Part shown: in pieces, positions 32,868-40,731 of the stretch | How positions within the stretch are numbered: the stretch's first letter is position 1 | Layout of the letters: every line of letters begins with the position of its first letter | From: Pseudacidovorax intermedius | GTDB taxonomy: Bacteria; Pseudomonadota; Gammaproteobacteria; Burkholderiales; Burkholderiaceae_C | Length of the DNA: 40,731 nt | Direction: 5' to 3' | Assembly (NCBI RefSeq): GCF_001476815.1 | Contig: NZ_LDSL01000065.1 | Coordinates: 1 to 40,731 of the forward strand | Position numbers and translations under genes: made by a program | The notes under the pieces: model-generated | Told to the model about the DNA's origin: nothing | The model's database searches: none | Seen by the model: the letters and a program-made list of their open reading frames with translations, nothing else

Positions 32868-34328
32868 ATGTCCTCCCTGCCCCGCTATCAGCAACTGGCT
32901 CAGCACTACGCCCAGGCCATGCGCACCGGCACGCTGCAGCCCGGCGACCGGCTGCCGTCGCTGCGCGAACTCATGCGGCTGCACGGCGTCAGCCTGTCCA
33001 CCGCCCTGCAGGTCTGCCGCACGCTCGAAGGCGACGGTTTCGCCGAGGCGCGCGAGCGCTCCGGCTACTTCGTGCGCCAGCCACGCCGCCTGGCCATGGT
33101 GCCCATGGACGAGCCCGCCGCCGACCGGCCGCCCGACCCGGCGCAGTTCGTGGGCATCCACCAGACGGTGTCCGACTTCGTCACCCGCCGCCGCTGGGGC
33201 GAGGTGCACCTGGACCTGTCCTCCGCCCGCGCCTCGCCCGAGCTCTACCCGGCCGAGGCCCTGCGCGCGGCCATGGTGCGCAGCCTGCGCCAGCGGCCGC
33301 AGCTGCTGACGCAGGCCTCGCCCTCGCGCAGCCGCACGCCCTTTCGCGAAGCGGTGGCGCGGCGGGCACTGCGCGCCGGCATGCACCTCGCGCCGGAGGA
33401 CGTGCTGCCCACCAACGGCTGCATCGAGGCGCTCAACCTGGCCCTGCGCGCCGTCGCCCAGCCCGGCGACACGGTGGCCGTCGAATCGCCCACCTTCTAC
33501 GGGCTGCTGCAGGCGCTCGAAAGCCTGGGCATGCGCGCGCTGGAGATTCCCACCAGCCCGCAGACCGGCCTGTCGCTGGAGGCGCTGGAACTGGCCCTGC
33601 GCACCTACCAGGGCATCAAGGCCGTGGTGGTGGTGCCGCACCTGCAGAACCCGCTGGGCAGCGTCATGCCCGATGCCCACAAGCAGCGGCTGGTGCAGCT
33701 GTGCCGCGCGCACGGCACCGCGCTGATCGAGGACGACACCTACAGCGAGCTGCTGGACGCGGACGCCGTGCCGCGCGCCGTGCAGTCCTTCGACAGCGAC
33801 GGCGGCGTGATCCACTGCGCCTCGATGCACAAGGTGCTGGCGCCCGGCCTGCGGCTGGGCTGGATCCATGCCGGCCGCTGGCATGCGCGGGTGGAGATGC
33901 TCAAGTTCGCGCAGACGCGCATGAACGAGGAGCTGTCGCAATGGGCGGTGGGCGAGTACATGGCCACCAGTGCCTACGACCGCCACCTGCGCCGGCTGCG
34001 CGAGACGCTGCGGCTGCAGCGCGAACGCACCGCCGACGCCATCGCCGCGCACTTTCCGGCAGGCACCCGCATCAACCTGCCGCCCGGCGGGCTCCAGTTG
34101 TGGGTGGAACTGCCGCCCGGCGCGCAGGCGCAGGCGCTGTTCGATGCGGCGCTGGAAGAACACATCCTCGTCGCGCCCGGCACGCTGTTCTCCAACAGCG
34201 CGCGCTGCGACGGCTTCGTGCGCATCAACTGCGGCCTGCCCTGGTCGCCGGCGCTGGCAGCGGGCCTGAAGCGGCTGGGGGAACTGGCGCACGCCGTCGC
34301 TGCGCCGCAGGCGCGCCGCGCCGCCTGA
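32868..34328 (+). CDS. MocR/PdxR-type GntR regulator with aminotransferase domain
   Basis: 486 residues. A GntR winged helix (1-75: YQQLAQHYAQAMRTGTLQPG, DRLPSLRELMRLHGVSLSTA) is fused to a fold-type I aminotransferase domain. The pyridoxal-phosphate lysine is Lys322 in CASMHKVLAPGLRLGW, and the cofactor-binding segments ATNGCIEALNLAL-like (PTNGCIEALNLALRAV) and IEDDTYSELLD are clear. Such proteins use PLP or its amino-acid adducts as effectors. Starts at 32805 or 32868 are possible; 32868 begins directly at the DNA-binding domain. It is divergent from the small DUF2917-like gene, a candidate target. Confidence 0.93.
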   Translation: MSSLPRYQQLAQHYAQAMRTGTLQPGDRLPSLRELMRLHGVSLSTALQVCRTLEGDGFAEARERSGYFVRQPRRLAMVPMDEPAADRPPDPAQFVGIHQTVSDFVTRRRWGEVHLDLSSARASPELYPAEALRAAMVRSLRQRPQLLTQASPSRSRTPFREAVARRALRAGMHLAPEDVLPTNGCIEALNLALRAVAQPGDTVAVESPTFYGLLQALESLGMRALEIPTSPQTGLSLEALELALRTYQGIKAVVVVPHLQNPLGSVMPDAHKQRLVQLCRAHGTALIEDDTYSELLDADAVPRAVQSFDSDGGVIHCASMHKVLAPGLRLGWIHAGRWHARVEMLKFAQTRMNEELSQWAVGEYMATSAYDRHLRRLRETLRLQRERTADAIAAHFPAGTRINLPPGGLQLWVELPPGAQAQALFDAALEEHILVAPGTLFSNSARCDGFVRINCGLPWSPALAAGLKRLGELAHAVAAPQARRAA

Positions 34329-34438
34329 ACAGCCACGGCCCGGCCCGCGGGCATCGGCCCGTCCGCCGCCGTGCACCGCTAGAGTGGTGCGTTGCGGCCG
34401 GCATTCGCCGGGCCGCGCAACACCACCAAGGAACACCC

Positions 34439-34858
34439 ATGAAAGGCCAATGCCTCTGTGGCGCCGTGCGCGTCGACTCCCCGAATGCGCGCGAGATCGG
34501 CGCCTGCCACTGCGGCTACTGCCGCCGCTGGGGCGGTGGCGGGCCGATGCTGGCGGTGCACTGCGGCACCGGTCTGCGCGTCGAAGGCGAGGCGCAGGTC
34601 GGCGTCTACCCCTCGTCGGACTGGGCCGAGCGGGCCTTCTGCACGCGCTGCGGCACGCACCTGTACTACAAGCTGCTGCCCACGGGCGAGTTCTTCGTGC
34701 CGGCCGGCCTGTTCGACACGGACGACTTCGAGATCACGCAGCAGATCTACGTCGACAGGAAGCCGGGCTTCTATGCGCTGGCCAACCAGACGCCCGAACT
34801 GACCGAGGCGCAGGTACTGGCGCAGTTCGCGCCGCCGGGGGACGGCGGTGCCGGTTGA
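34439..34858 (+). CDS. GFA-family (Mss4-like) zinc protein
   Basis: 139 residues. The zinc ligands are visible as CLCGAV, CHCGYCRRWGG and CTRCGTHLYYK, the pattern of the glutathione-dependent formaldehyde-activating enzyme family. Real activity in most members is unproven. It follows the MocR-type gene by 110 bp with a -10-like TAGAGT near 34380, and its stop lies 15 bp from the convergent ROK kinase stop. Confidence 0.92.
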   Translation: MKGQCLCGAVRVDSPNAREIGACHCGYCRRWGGGGPMLAVHCGTGLRVEGEAQVGVYPSSDWAERAFCTRCGTHLYYKLLPTGEFFVPAGLFDTDDFEITQQIYVDRKPGFYALANQTPELTEAQVLAQFAPPGDGGAG

Positions 34859-34873
34859 GCGGCGGGCCGTGGT

Positions 34874-35800
34874 TCAGTCGACCAGCGCCAGCGCCGCGTA
34901 GTCGCCCACCTTGTCGCCCAGCCCCGCCGCGACCAGTGGCACGCCGTCGGTGAGCGCCGGCAGGCGGCCGTCCAGCTGCGACTGCAGCCGCGGCAGCAGG
35001 AAGTCGCGGTTGTGCCAGAACACGCTGCCGCCCAGGCTGATGCGCGACAGGTCCAGCGCGGCCGTGAGGTTGTAGAGCAGCCGGCCCATCACCCGGCACA
35101 GGCCGTCCACGGTGGCGAGCGCCTTGGCATCGCCCTGCTGCGCGGCGCCGAAGAGTTCGGCCGCCTCGACGCCGAAGCGCCGGGCGATGGCATTGCCGGC
35201 GACGAGCGACTCCACGTCGCCGCGGTTGCCGCAGCCGCACAGGGCCTCGTTGTCGTCGTCGCTGACGAAGAGGTGGCCGGCATGGCCCGCATTGCCGTTC
35301 TTGCCGCGCAGCGTGCGGCCGTCCACGCACAGGCCCACGCCCACGCCGGTGCTCCAGGTGACGTAGGCGCAGTGGTCCTCGCCCTTGAGCGCGCCCCAGC
35401 GGCGCTCGGCCTCCAGCGCGGCAACGGCGTCGTTCTCCACCCGCACGCGGCCGAAGCGCGCGGCCAGCGGCGCCTCGATGGGCGCGAAGGTCCAGTCGTT
35501 GGGCAGGCCGCGGTCGGGGCCGGCCAGGCCGCCGCAGATGTTGGGCGTGGCCAGGGCGATGGCGCCCTCGCGCAGCACGAAGGGCCCGGCGGACGACACG
35601 CCCACCTGGTCCACCTGGGACACCGGCACGCCGGCCTCGGCGCAGGCGGCTTCGATGAGCTGCATCACCTGTCGGGCCACGGCCTCGTGGTCGCCGGTCT
35701 TGGCCGTGGGTGCGTTCTGCCGGGCGATCAGGTCGGTGCTGCCGGCCTGGGCCAGGCTCACCGCCACCTTGGTGCCGCCGATGTCGACGCAGGCTTTCAT
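34874..35800 (-). CDS. ROK-family sugar kinase
   Basis: 308 residues. The ATP-binding start CVDIGGTKVAVSLAQ, the substrate loop VENDAVAALEAE and GTGVG-like STGVGVGLCVDG match ROK kinases. The zinc motif has GHAGHLFV and CGCGNRGDVESL; the usual last Cys of CxCGxxGCxE is Asp. It probably phosphorylates glucose, fructose, GlcNAc or a related sugar; the sequence does not decide. There is no DNA-binding domain, so it is not a NagC-type repressor. A DUF2905 gene follows upstream on the same strand at 36032 and the phosphatase beyond it. Confidence 0.92.
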   Translation of the reverse strand: MKACVDIGGTKVAVSLAQAGSTDLIARQNAPTAKTGDHEAVARQVMQLIEAACAEAGVPVSQVDQVGVSSAGPFVLREGAIALATPNICGGLAGPDRGLPNDWTFAPIEAPLAARFGRVRVENDAVAALEAERRWGALKGEDHCAYVTWSTGVGVGLCVDGRTLRGKNGNAGHAGHLFVSDDDNEALCGCGNRGDVESLVAGNAIARRFGVEAAELFGAAQQGDAKALATVDGLCRVMGRLLYNLTAALDLSRISLGGSVFWHNRDFLLPRLQSQLDGRLPALTDGVPLVAAGLGDKVGDYAALALVD

Positions 35801-35837
35801 GCGCGGGGTTTCCTTGGGTGATGAAAAGGGAGGACGG

Positions 35838-36032
35838 TCACAGCAACCGGGCCACGCCGGCAGCGATCATGCTCAGCACCAGGGTGCTGGCGATGGGCAA
35901 CTGCCATCGGCGCCCGAAGAGCTTGAATTCGAAGTCGCCCGGCAGCCGGCCGAAGCCCAGCTTGCGCAGCCAGCCGGTGAGGCCCTGCAACAGCAGCAGG
36001 GCCAGCATCGTGACGAGCAGCCAGCGCAGCAT
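35838..36032 (-). CDS. DUF2905 small membrane protein
   Basis: 64 residues with two membrane helices around the family signature WLRKLGFGRLPGDFEFKLFG and the second segment LPIASTLVLSMIAAGVARLL. Function is unknown. It starts 21 bp after the phosphatase stop and ends 37 bp before the ROK kinase start, so the minus-strand genes from the methyltransferase to the ROK kinase may be one transcript. Confidence 0.9.
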   Translation of the reverse strand: MLRWLLVTMLALLLLQGLTGWLRKLGFGRLPGDFEFKLFGRRWQLPIASTLVLSMIAAGVARLL

Positions 36033-36053
36033 CGGCGAAGGGATGCGACGGGC

Positions 36054-36815
36054 TCAGCCGGCCAGGGCCGTAAGGGCCTGCCGGTGCAGCTCGGGCGTGG
36101 CGGCGGCCACGACGCGGCCATCGGAATGCAGGCCCAGCGGCTGCCCGGCCCAGTCGGTGATCACGCCGCCCGCGGCCTCCACCAGGCCGGCGGGGCCCAG
36201 GTAGTCGTAGGGCTGCAGGCCGGCCTCGACCACCAGGTCGATGGTGCCGCCCGCCAGCTGCGCATAGCTGTAGCAGTCGCCGCCGAAGCGGCGCATGGCG
36301 CACTGGCGGCTCAGGCGGTCGAAGGCGGTCCAGTCCGCGGCCGAGAAGATGTCGGGCGAGGTGGTGAAGATGCGCGCATCGGCCAGCTGCGTGCAGTCGC
36401 GCACGCGCACCGGCTGGCCGTTGCGCAGGGCCACGCCGTCCTGGCCCACCCAGCGCTCGCCGAGCACCGGCATGTCGACCAGGCCCAGCACGACGCGCCC
36501 GCCCTCGATGGCGCCGATCAGCGTGCCCCACAGCGGCGAGCCGGTGATGAAGCTGCGCGTGCCGTCGATGGGGTCCAGCACCCACACGCGGGCCGCGTCC
36601 AGGTTCTGCTGGCCGTGCTCCTCGCCGTAGATGCCGTCCTGCGGCAGGGCCTGTGCCAGGATGTCACGCATGGCCTGCTCGGCCGCGCGGTCGGCCAGGG
36701 TGACAGGGCTTTCGTCGGCCTTGGTGATGATGTCCAGCGGCTGGCGGAAATGCGCCATCGACTGGGCGGCGGCGGCATCGGCCAGGGCGTGGGCGGTACG
36801 GAGCAGGTCGTTCAT
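36054..36815 (-). CDS. Inositol-monophosphatase family phosphatase (HisN-like)
   Basis: 253 residues. Metal-binding motifs are GIYGEEHG, VWVLDPIDGTRSFITG and, late, EAGLQPYDYLGPAGLVEAAG, in which the usual WDxAAG reads YDYLGPAG. The stretch GGDCYSYAQLAGGTIDLVVE resembles HisN-type histidinol-phosphate phosphatases. It removes phosphate from a small cyclic or amino alcohol phosphate with Mg2+; histidinol phosphate is the best guess. The ATG at 36815 gives the normal length. It lies 44 bp after the methyltransferase stop on the same strand. Confidence 0.9.
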   Translation of the reverse strand: MNDLLRTAHALADAAAAQSMAHFRQPLDIITKADESPVTLADRAAEQAMRDILAQALPQDGIYGEEHGQQNLDAARVWVLDPIDGTRSFITGSPLWGTLIGAIEGGRVVLGLVDMPVLGERWVGQDGVALRNGQPVRVRDCTQLADARIFTTSPDIFSAADWTAFDRLSRQCAMRRFGGDCYSYAQLAGGTIDLVVEAGLQPYDYLGPAGLVEAAGGVITDWAGQPLGLHSDGRVVAAATPELHRQALTALAG

Positions 36816-36859
36816 GGGCGGGCGGAAAGACGCGGAGCGGTCGGTGGAAACGCAAGAAA

Positions 36860-37990
36860 TCAGAGCGTGTGGCTGCGGTCGCCCTGGCGGAAGCCGACCG
36901 CGTCCCACGATTCGCCGGCAGCGAAGGCGAGCACCTTGAACAGCTCGCCCATCTCGTGCTCGTGGATCAGGCGGGCGGCCAGGGCCCGCTCGGCCAACGG
37001 TGCGGCCATCATGCGCTCGGCCAGGCCGCAGTCGAGCAGAAAGCGCGCCTGGCTGGTGTAGCCCAGCACCTCCAGGCCCGCGTCCTGGCCGGCCAGCGCG
37101 ACGCCGGTGAAGTCGACGTGGGCGGTGATGTCCTTGTCGCCCACGGCCACGAGCGGGTCGTCGTCGGAGCGGTGGGCCTGGTGGCACATCAGCGTGCCCA
37201 TGTGGCGCTGCGGGTGGTAGTACTCGGACTCGGGAAAGCCGTAGTCCAAGAAGTAGGCGGCGCCGCGCTTCAGGCGCTCGGCCAGCGTGGCGATGAAGGC
37301 GCGGGCCTGGGGATGCACCTCGGTCAGGTAGTCCTGCGGGCCCTCGGGCTCGACGGGCGGGCGCAGCCCGGTCGGGCGGTCCGCCCAGCCGAAGGCGCCA
37401 TCGGGCTGCACGACGACGCCGCGCTCCTGCCACTGGCCGGCGCGCCGCACGAGCAGCTGGACGGGCATGGCGTCCAGCACCTCGTTGCCGACCACCACGC
37501 CCTCGATGGCCTCGGGCAGCGCATCGACCCAGCGTACGCGGCCGGCCCAGGGCGCCAGGCGCTCCTGCTGCCGCGCGCGCAGGGCGCCGGACAAATCGAC
37601 GATGGTGTAGCGGGCGACGCGCTCGCCCAGGCTCGCCAGCAGCTGCGCGGCCAGGGCGCCGCTGCCGGCGCCGAATTCCCACACCTCGTCGGTGCCGGTG
37701 TGGTCGAAGGCATCGGCCACCGCCACGGCCAGGCTCTGGCCGAACAGGGGCGACAGCTCGGGCGCCGTCACGAAGTCGCTGCCCGACTGCGGCAGGTGGC
37801 CGAACTTGCGGCTGCCGTGCGCGTAATAACCCAGGCCGGGCGCGTAGAGGGCCAGCGCCATGAAGCGGTCGAAGGGCAGCCAGCCGCCGTCCCGTTCGAT
37901 GGCGCGCCGCACCAGCGCCGCGCAGGCTGAAGAGGCCGAGGAGGCGGTCGGTACACTGGGCGGGGTCGTCGGGGTGCTCACGGCACCCAT
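36860..37990 (-). CDS. MidA/NDUFAF7-type class I SAM-dependent methyltransferase
   Basis: 376 residues, COG1565/DUF185 family. Signature segments are ALYAPGLGYYAHGSRKFG, GSDFVTAPELSPLFG, the SAM loop VWEFGAGSGALA, GNEVLDAMPVQLL and FLDYGFPESEYYHPQRHMGT. The mitochondrial relative methylates an Arg of a complex I subunit; the bacterial substrate is not known to me. The N-terminal ~20 residues are Ser/Thr/Pro-rich. The ATG at 37990 is 95 bp from the divergent FolM-like gene. Confidence 0.9.
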   Translation of the reverse strand: MGAVSTPTTPPSVPTASSASSACAALVRRAIERDGGWLPFDRFMALALYAPGLGYYAHGSRKFGHLPQSGSDFVTAPELSPLFGQSLAVAVADAFDHTGTDEVWEFGAGSGALAAQLLASLGERVARYTIVDLSGALRARQQERLAPWAGRVRWVDALPEAIEGVVVGNEVLDAMPVQLLVRRAGQWQERGVVVQPDGAFGWADRPTGLRPPVEPEGPQDYLTEVHPQARAFIATLAERLKRGAAYFLDYGFPESEYYHPQRHMGTLMCHQAHRSDDDPLVAVGDKDITAHVDFTGVALAGQDAGLEVLGYTSQARFLLDCGLAERMMAAPLAERALAARLIHEHEMGELFKVLAFAAGESWDAVGFRQGDRSHTL

Positions 37991-38085
37991 TCTCCCTGCA
38001 ACGCCCGGGCGGTCCGGCGCCGGTGGACTTGCCGTCCCGCCGCGCCGACCCAGACGATCGCCGCCCCTTCCATCGATCCCCATCC

Positions 38086-38862
38086 ATGAGCGCCCTTCCC
38101 CCTGCCAGTGAACCGCGTACCGTGCTGGTGACCGGCGCCGGCCGCCGGCTCGGCCGCGAGATCGCGCTGGCCCTGGCGGCGGGCGGCTGGCAGGTGGCGG
38201 TGCACTACCGCAGCTCGCGCGACGACGCCCAGGCCACCGCCGCCGACTGCGCCCGGCTGTCGGGCCGCGCCGCGATCATCAGCGCCGAGCTGGAAGACGA
38301 GGCCGCCGTGCGCGCCATGGTGCCGCAGGTGGTGGCCGAATTCGGCCGGCTCGACGCCGTGGTGCACAGCGCCTCGCGCTTCGCGCACGACGACGCCGCC
38401 AGCTTCGGCTATGCCGCCATGGAGGCCCATCTGCGCAGCAACACCGGCGCCGCCATCCTTCTGGCCCAGGCCCTGCGCCAGCACCTGGACGAGCGCGACG
38501 GCCACGGCGCCGTGGTCCATCTGCTGGACCAGAAGCTGTGGAACCCGAATCCCGACTTCCTGAGCTACACGCTGTCGAAGGCGGCGCTGGAAGCCGCCAC
38601 GCCGCTGCTGGCGCTGGCGCTGGCGCCGCGGGTGCGCGTCGTCGGCGTGGCGCCGGGCCTCACGCTCACCAGCCACATGCTGAGCGACGAGCGCTTCGAA
38701 CAACTGCACCGCCTGTCGCCGCTGGGCCGCTCGTCCACGCCGCAGGACGTGGCGGCGACGGTGCGCTTCGCGCTCGAGAACAACTCGATGACCGGCACCA
38801 CGCTGCTGGTCGATGGCGGCCAGCACCTGATGCGCTTCGACCGCGACTTTTCATTGATGTGA
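38086..38862 (+). CDS. FolM-like SDR (dihydromonapterin/pteridine reductase)
   Basis: 258 residues. The cofactor loop is TGAGRRLGRE, and YRSSRDD after beta2 favours NADPH. The stretch LLDQKLWNPNPDFLSYTLSK with its YxxxK is characteristic of FolM/PTR1-type pteridine reductases, and the GxSxxP turn is LSPLGRSSTP. It probably reduces dihydromonapterin or dihydrofolate. The neighbour folB starts 11 bp later, which supports a pterin role. The ATG at 38086 is the only start close to the family length. Confidence 0.88.
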   Translation: MSALPPASEPRTVLVTGAGRRLGREIALALAAGGWQVAVHYRSSRDDAQATAADCARLSGRAAIISAELEDEAAVRAMVPQVVAEFGRLDAVVHSASRFAHDDAASFGYAAMEAHLRSNTGAAILLAQALRQHLDERDGHGAVVHLLDQKLWNPNPDFLSYTLSKAALEAATPLLALALAPRVRVVGVAPGLTLTSHMLSDERFEQLHRLSPLGRSSTPQDVAATVRFALENNSMTGTTLLVDGGQHLMRFDRDFSLM

Positions 38863-38873
38863 CGAGCACCGCC

Positions 38874-39248
38874 ATGACCGCCCCCCTCCACGGCCAGCAG
38901 CGCCTGACGCTCACGGGCCTGCGCTTCGATGCCAACCTGGGCATCCTCGACAGCGAGAAGACCGCGCCGCAGCCGATCCGCGTCGATGCCGAACTCAACC
39001 TGGGCCCGCAGCCGCTGGCGCCGCAGGACGACGACATCTTCCACGTGCTCGACTACCGCAAGGTGCGCAAGATCATCATCGACGAGTGCACCGCGCACCA
39101 CGTGAACCTGCTGGAAAGCCTGATCGGCCAGGTCGCCGGCCGGCTGATGCAACTGCCCGGCGTGCTGGGCGTGCGCGTGAAGATCGCCAAGCTGGAAATC
39201 TTCGACGACTGCGAGGTCGCGATCCGCGTCGAAACCGGCCAGTGGTGA
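38874..39248 (+). CDS. folB: Dihydroneopterin aldolase
   Basis: 124 residues. It cleaves 7,8-dihydroneopterin to 6-hydroxymethyl-dihydropterin and glycolaldehyde in folate synthesis; some members also epimerise. The family pattern is visible: LTGLRFDANLGILDSEK, VLDYRKVRKIIIDECTAHHV, NLLESLIGQVAGRL and VRVKIAKLEIFDD. It forms an operon with the FolM-like gene upstream. Confidence 0.93.
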   Translation: MTAPLHGQQRLTLTGLRFDANLGILDSEKTAPQPIRVDAELNLGPQPLAPQDDDIFHVLDYRKVRKIIIDECTAHHVNLLESLIGQVAGRLMQLPGVLGVRVKIAKLEIFDDCEVAIRVETGQW

Positions 39249-39313
39249 ACGCCTGAGTCGCGAAGGCCCGCGCCGCCCATGAGGATGTGCCAGCGCGGGC
39301 AAAATCGCGCCCT

Positions 39314-40255
39314 ATGAACGCCGTCTGGACCGAACCCGAAACCGCCGCAGCCCCCGCCCCCAGCCACCAGGCGGCCGCGAAGATCGAGCGCGAGACGCAC
39401 AAGCTCGAGAAGCGCCTGTGCCGCGAGGTCGGTCGCGCCATCACCGACTACAACATGATCGAGGAGGGCGACAAGGTCATGGTGTGCCTGTCGGGCGGCA
39501 AGGACAGCTACGGCATGCTGGACATCCTGCTCAAGCTCAAGGCCCGGGCGCCGGTCAACTTCGAGCTGATCGCCGTCAACCTCGACCAGAAGCAGCCCGG
39601 CTTTCCGGAAGACGTGCTGCCGGCCTACCTGAAGCAGGTGGGCGTGCCCTTCCACATCGAGGAACAGGACACCTACAGCATCGTCAAGCGCGTGGTGCCC
39701 GAGGGCAAGACCACCTGCGGGCTGTGCTCGCGCCTGCGCCGGGGCATCCTCTACCGCGTGGCCGACGAACTAGGTGCCACCAAGGTCGCGCTGGGCCACC
39801 ACCGCGACGACATCCTGGCGACCTTCTTCCTCAACATGTTCTTCGCCGCCAAGCTCAAGGCCATGCCGCCCAAGCTGGTGAGCGACGACGGCCGGCACGT
39901 GGTGATCCGCCCGCTGGCCTACGTGGCCGAGAAGGATCTGGTGCGCTGGGCCCAGCACCGCGGCTTTCCGATCATTCCGTGCAACCTGTGCGGCAGCCAG
40001 GAGAACCTGCAGCGCCAGGTGGTCGGCGACATGCTGCGCGACTGGGAGCGCAAGCACCCCGGCCGGCTGGAGAACATGCTGCACAGCCTGCAGAGCGTGG
40101 CGCCCTCGCACCTGCTGGACGGAACCCTGCACGACTTCAAGGGTCTGAAGCCGACCGGCGTGGCCAGCGAGGACGGCGATCGCGCCTTCGATCCGCCCGA
40201 ACTGCCGCCCGTGCCCGCCATGCCTTCGACGGTGCAGGTGCTCAGCCTCGGCTGA
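39314..40255 (+). CDS. ttcA: tRNA 2-thiocytidine(32) synthetase
   Basis: 313 residues. The PP-loop SGGKDS lies near residue 60 ([19 protein letters not shown]). Two CxxC pairs, in [13 protein letters not shown] and [14 protein letters not shown], bind the iron-sulfur cluster. ALGHHRDD follows the first pair. It installs sulfur at C32 of some tRNAs using ATP. A -10-like CAAAAT (39300-39305) ends 8 bp before the ATG with no ribosome-binding site, so the message may be leaderless or nearly so. It lies 65 bp downstream of folB. Confidence 0.96.
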   Translation: MNAVWTEPETAAAPAPSHQAAAKIERETHKLEKRLCREVGRAITDYNMIEEGDKVMVCLSGGKDSYGMLDILLKLKARAPVNFELIAVNLDQKQPGFPEDVLPAYLKQVGVPFHIEEQDTYSIVKRVVPEGKTTCGLCSRLRRGILYRVADELGATKVALGHHRDDILATFFLNMFFAAKLKAMPPKLVSDDGRHVVIRPLAYVAEKDLVRWAQHRGFPIIPCNLCGSQENLQRQVVGDMLRDWERKHPGRLENMLHSLQSVAPSHLLDGTLHDFKGLKPTGVASEDGDRAFDPPELPPVPAMPSTVQVLSLG

Positions 40256-40357
40256 GGCCCGCCACCCGGCAATTCCCAGCCACGACGCGCCCCCGCGCGT
40301 CCAGCCGACGCGACAACGACACAGGGGCCGGCCAACGGCCCCAGGGATGACGACGAC

Positions 40358-40731
40358 ATGCAACGCGCAGTGCGACTTCTCGGCGTGGCCGCCATGACGG
40401 CGGTGGCCGCCGGCCTGGCTGGCTGTGCCACCTCCTACGTGGTGGACAACAACGTCCAGAGCTATGCCAAGGCGCCGATCCCGCCGGGCGCCACCTACCG
40501 CTTCGAGCGGCTGCCTTCGCAGCAGGCGAACGACGCCGCCCAGACCGACCTCGAAAGCCTGGCCGAACCCTCCCTCGCCGCCGCCGGCCTGCGGCGCGAC
40601 GACGCCAACGCGCGCTATGCCGTGCAGGTGAGCGCCCGCTCGCAGCTGGAACTGTCGCCCTGGGCCGACCCCTTCTTCGACGGGCCGGGATGGGGCCCCC
40701 GGCTGGGGCTGGGGGCCCCATCCCGGCCCGT
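40358..40731 (+). CDS. DUF4136-type lipoprotein, 5' part only
   Basis: Runs off the window end; about 124 codons are present. A lipoprotein signal peptide ends in AAGLAGC (Cys24). The mature start TSYVVDNNVQSYAKAPIPPG and TYRFERLPSQQAN fit the DUF4136 envelope lipoprotein family. The last ~17 codons fall in a perfect inverted repeat that ends with the window, so their sequence may be an assembly artefact. Confidence 0.8.
   Translation, partial: MQRAVRLLGVAAMTAVAAGLAGCATSYVVDNNVQSYAKAPIPPGATYRFERLPSQQANDAAQTDLESLAEPSLAAAGLRRDDANARYAVQVSARSQLELSPWADPFFDGPGWGPRLGLGAPSRP
40680..40731. repeat. Perfect 21-bp inverted repeat ending exactly at the window end
   Basis: Arms at 40680-40700 and 40711-40731 are perfect reverse complements around a 10-nt loop (GGCTGGGGCT). 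The last base of the window is the last base of the arm. Confidence 0.95.

Overview
The window is very GC-rich DNA with tightly packed genes. The gene families (DUF2917 proteins beside LysR regulators, a FolM/FolB/TtcA cluster beside a MidA-type methyltransferase, DUF6279 and DUF4136 lipoproteins, an MgtC-type protein behind a soluble lytic transglycosylase) point to a Burkholderiales betaproteobacterium, most likely Comamonadaceae. This placement is from recognition of families, not from a search. The right end stops inside a gene, exactly at the end of a perfect inverted repeat, so the window may be a whole contig.

Region 1 (1-12400) is the accessory part. On the minus strand, in transcription order, lie a 1171-residue repetitive secreted protein (N-terminal FecR/retention-like module, 34 consecutive Asp-Ala dipeptides, decapeptide Gly-Gly-Leu-Leu-x-x-Asp-Gly repeats), a Pal/OmpA-type lipoprotein, a 1061-residue fusion of a helical-toroid (glycosidase-like) domain to a MurF-like ligase domain with a degenerate P-loop, a 65-residue one-helix membrane protein, and the ABC and HlyD subunits of a type I secretion system. 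An orphan OmpR-type response regulator with a basic Ala/Pro/Lys tail is transcribed divergently across a 471-bp control region. I read this as a dedicated surface-protein export system. It is the best candidate in the window for something undescribed.

Region 2 (12400-19310) is mostly core: a DUF1232 membrane protein, GlmS, an Lrp/AsnC regulator, GlmU and a DUF6279 lipoprotein. GlmS and GlmU both serve UDP-GlcNAc synthesis. Between Lrp and GlmU sits a visibly AT-richer gene for an exported SH3-like/XAC2610-like protein, possibly acquired by transfer.

Region 3 (19310-22740) holds a Crp/Fnr regulator with an Fnr-like cysteine set, a divergent BLUF blue-light sensor, a DUF2917 protein and a divergent LysR regulator. 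All three convergent gaps here are filled by intergenic repeats. A 92-93 bp unit occurs as tandem pairs at both outer gaps in opposite orientation, and a mosaic relative fills the middle gap. Each abuts a stop codon.

Region 4 (22740-34860) contains 5-formyl-THF cyclo-ligase and a lytic transglycosylase with starts only 9 bp apart, MgtC, a glutathione transferase, the CCA-adding enzyme, trehalose synthesis (otsB-otsA), a LysR/SDR divergent pair with overlapping operator-like dyads, a small DUF2917-like protein divergent from a MocR-type regulator, and a GFA-family protein.

Region 5 (34860-40731) contains a ROK sugar kinase, DUF2905, an inositol-monophosphatase/HisN-like phosphatase and a MidA-type methyltransferase on the minus strand, then a FolM-like reductase, FolB, TtcA and the start of a DUF4136 lipoprotein on the plus strand. 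No rRNA, tRNA, CRISPR array or transposase gene was recognised.
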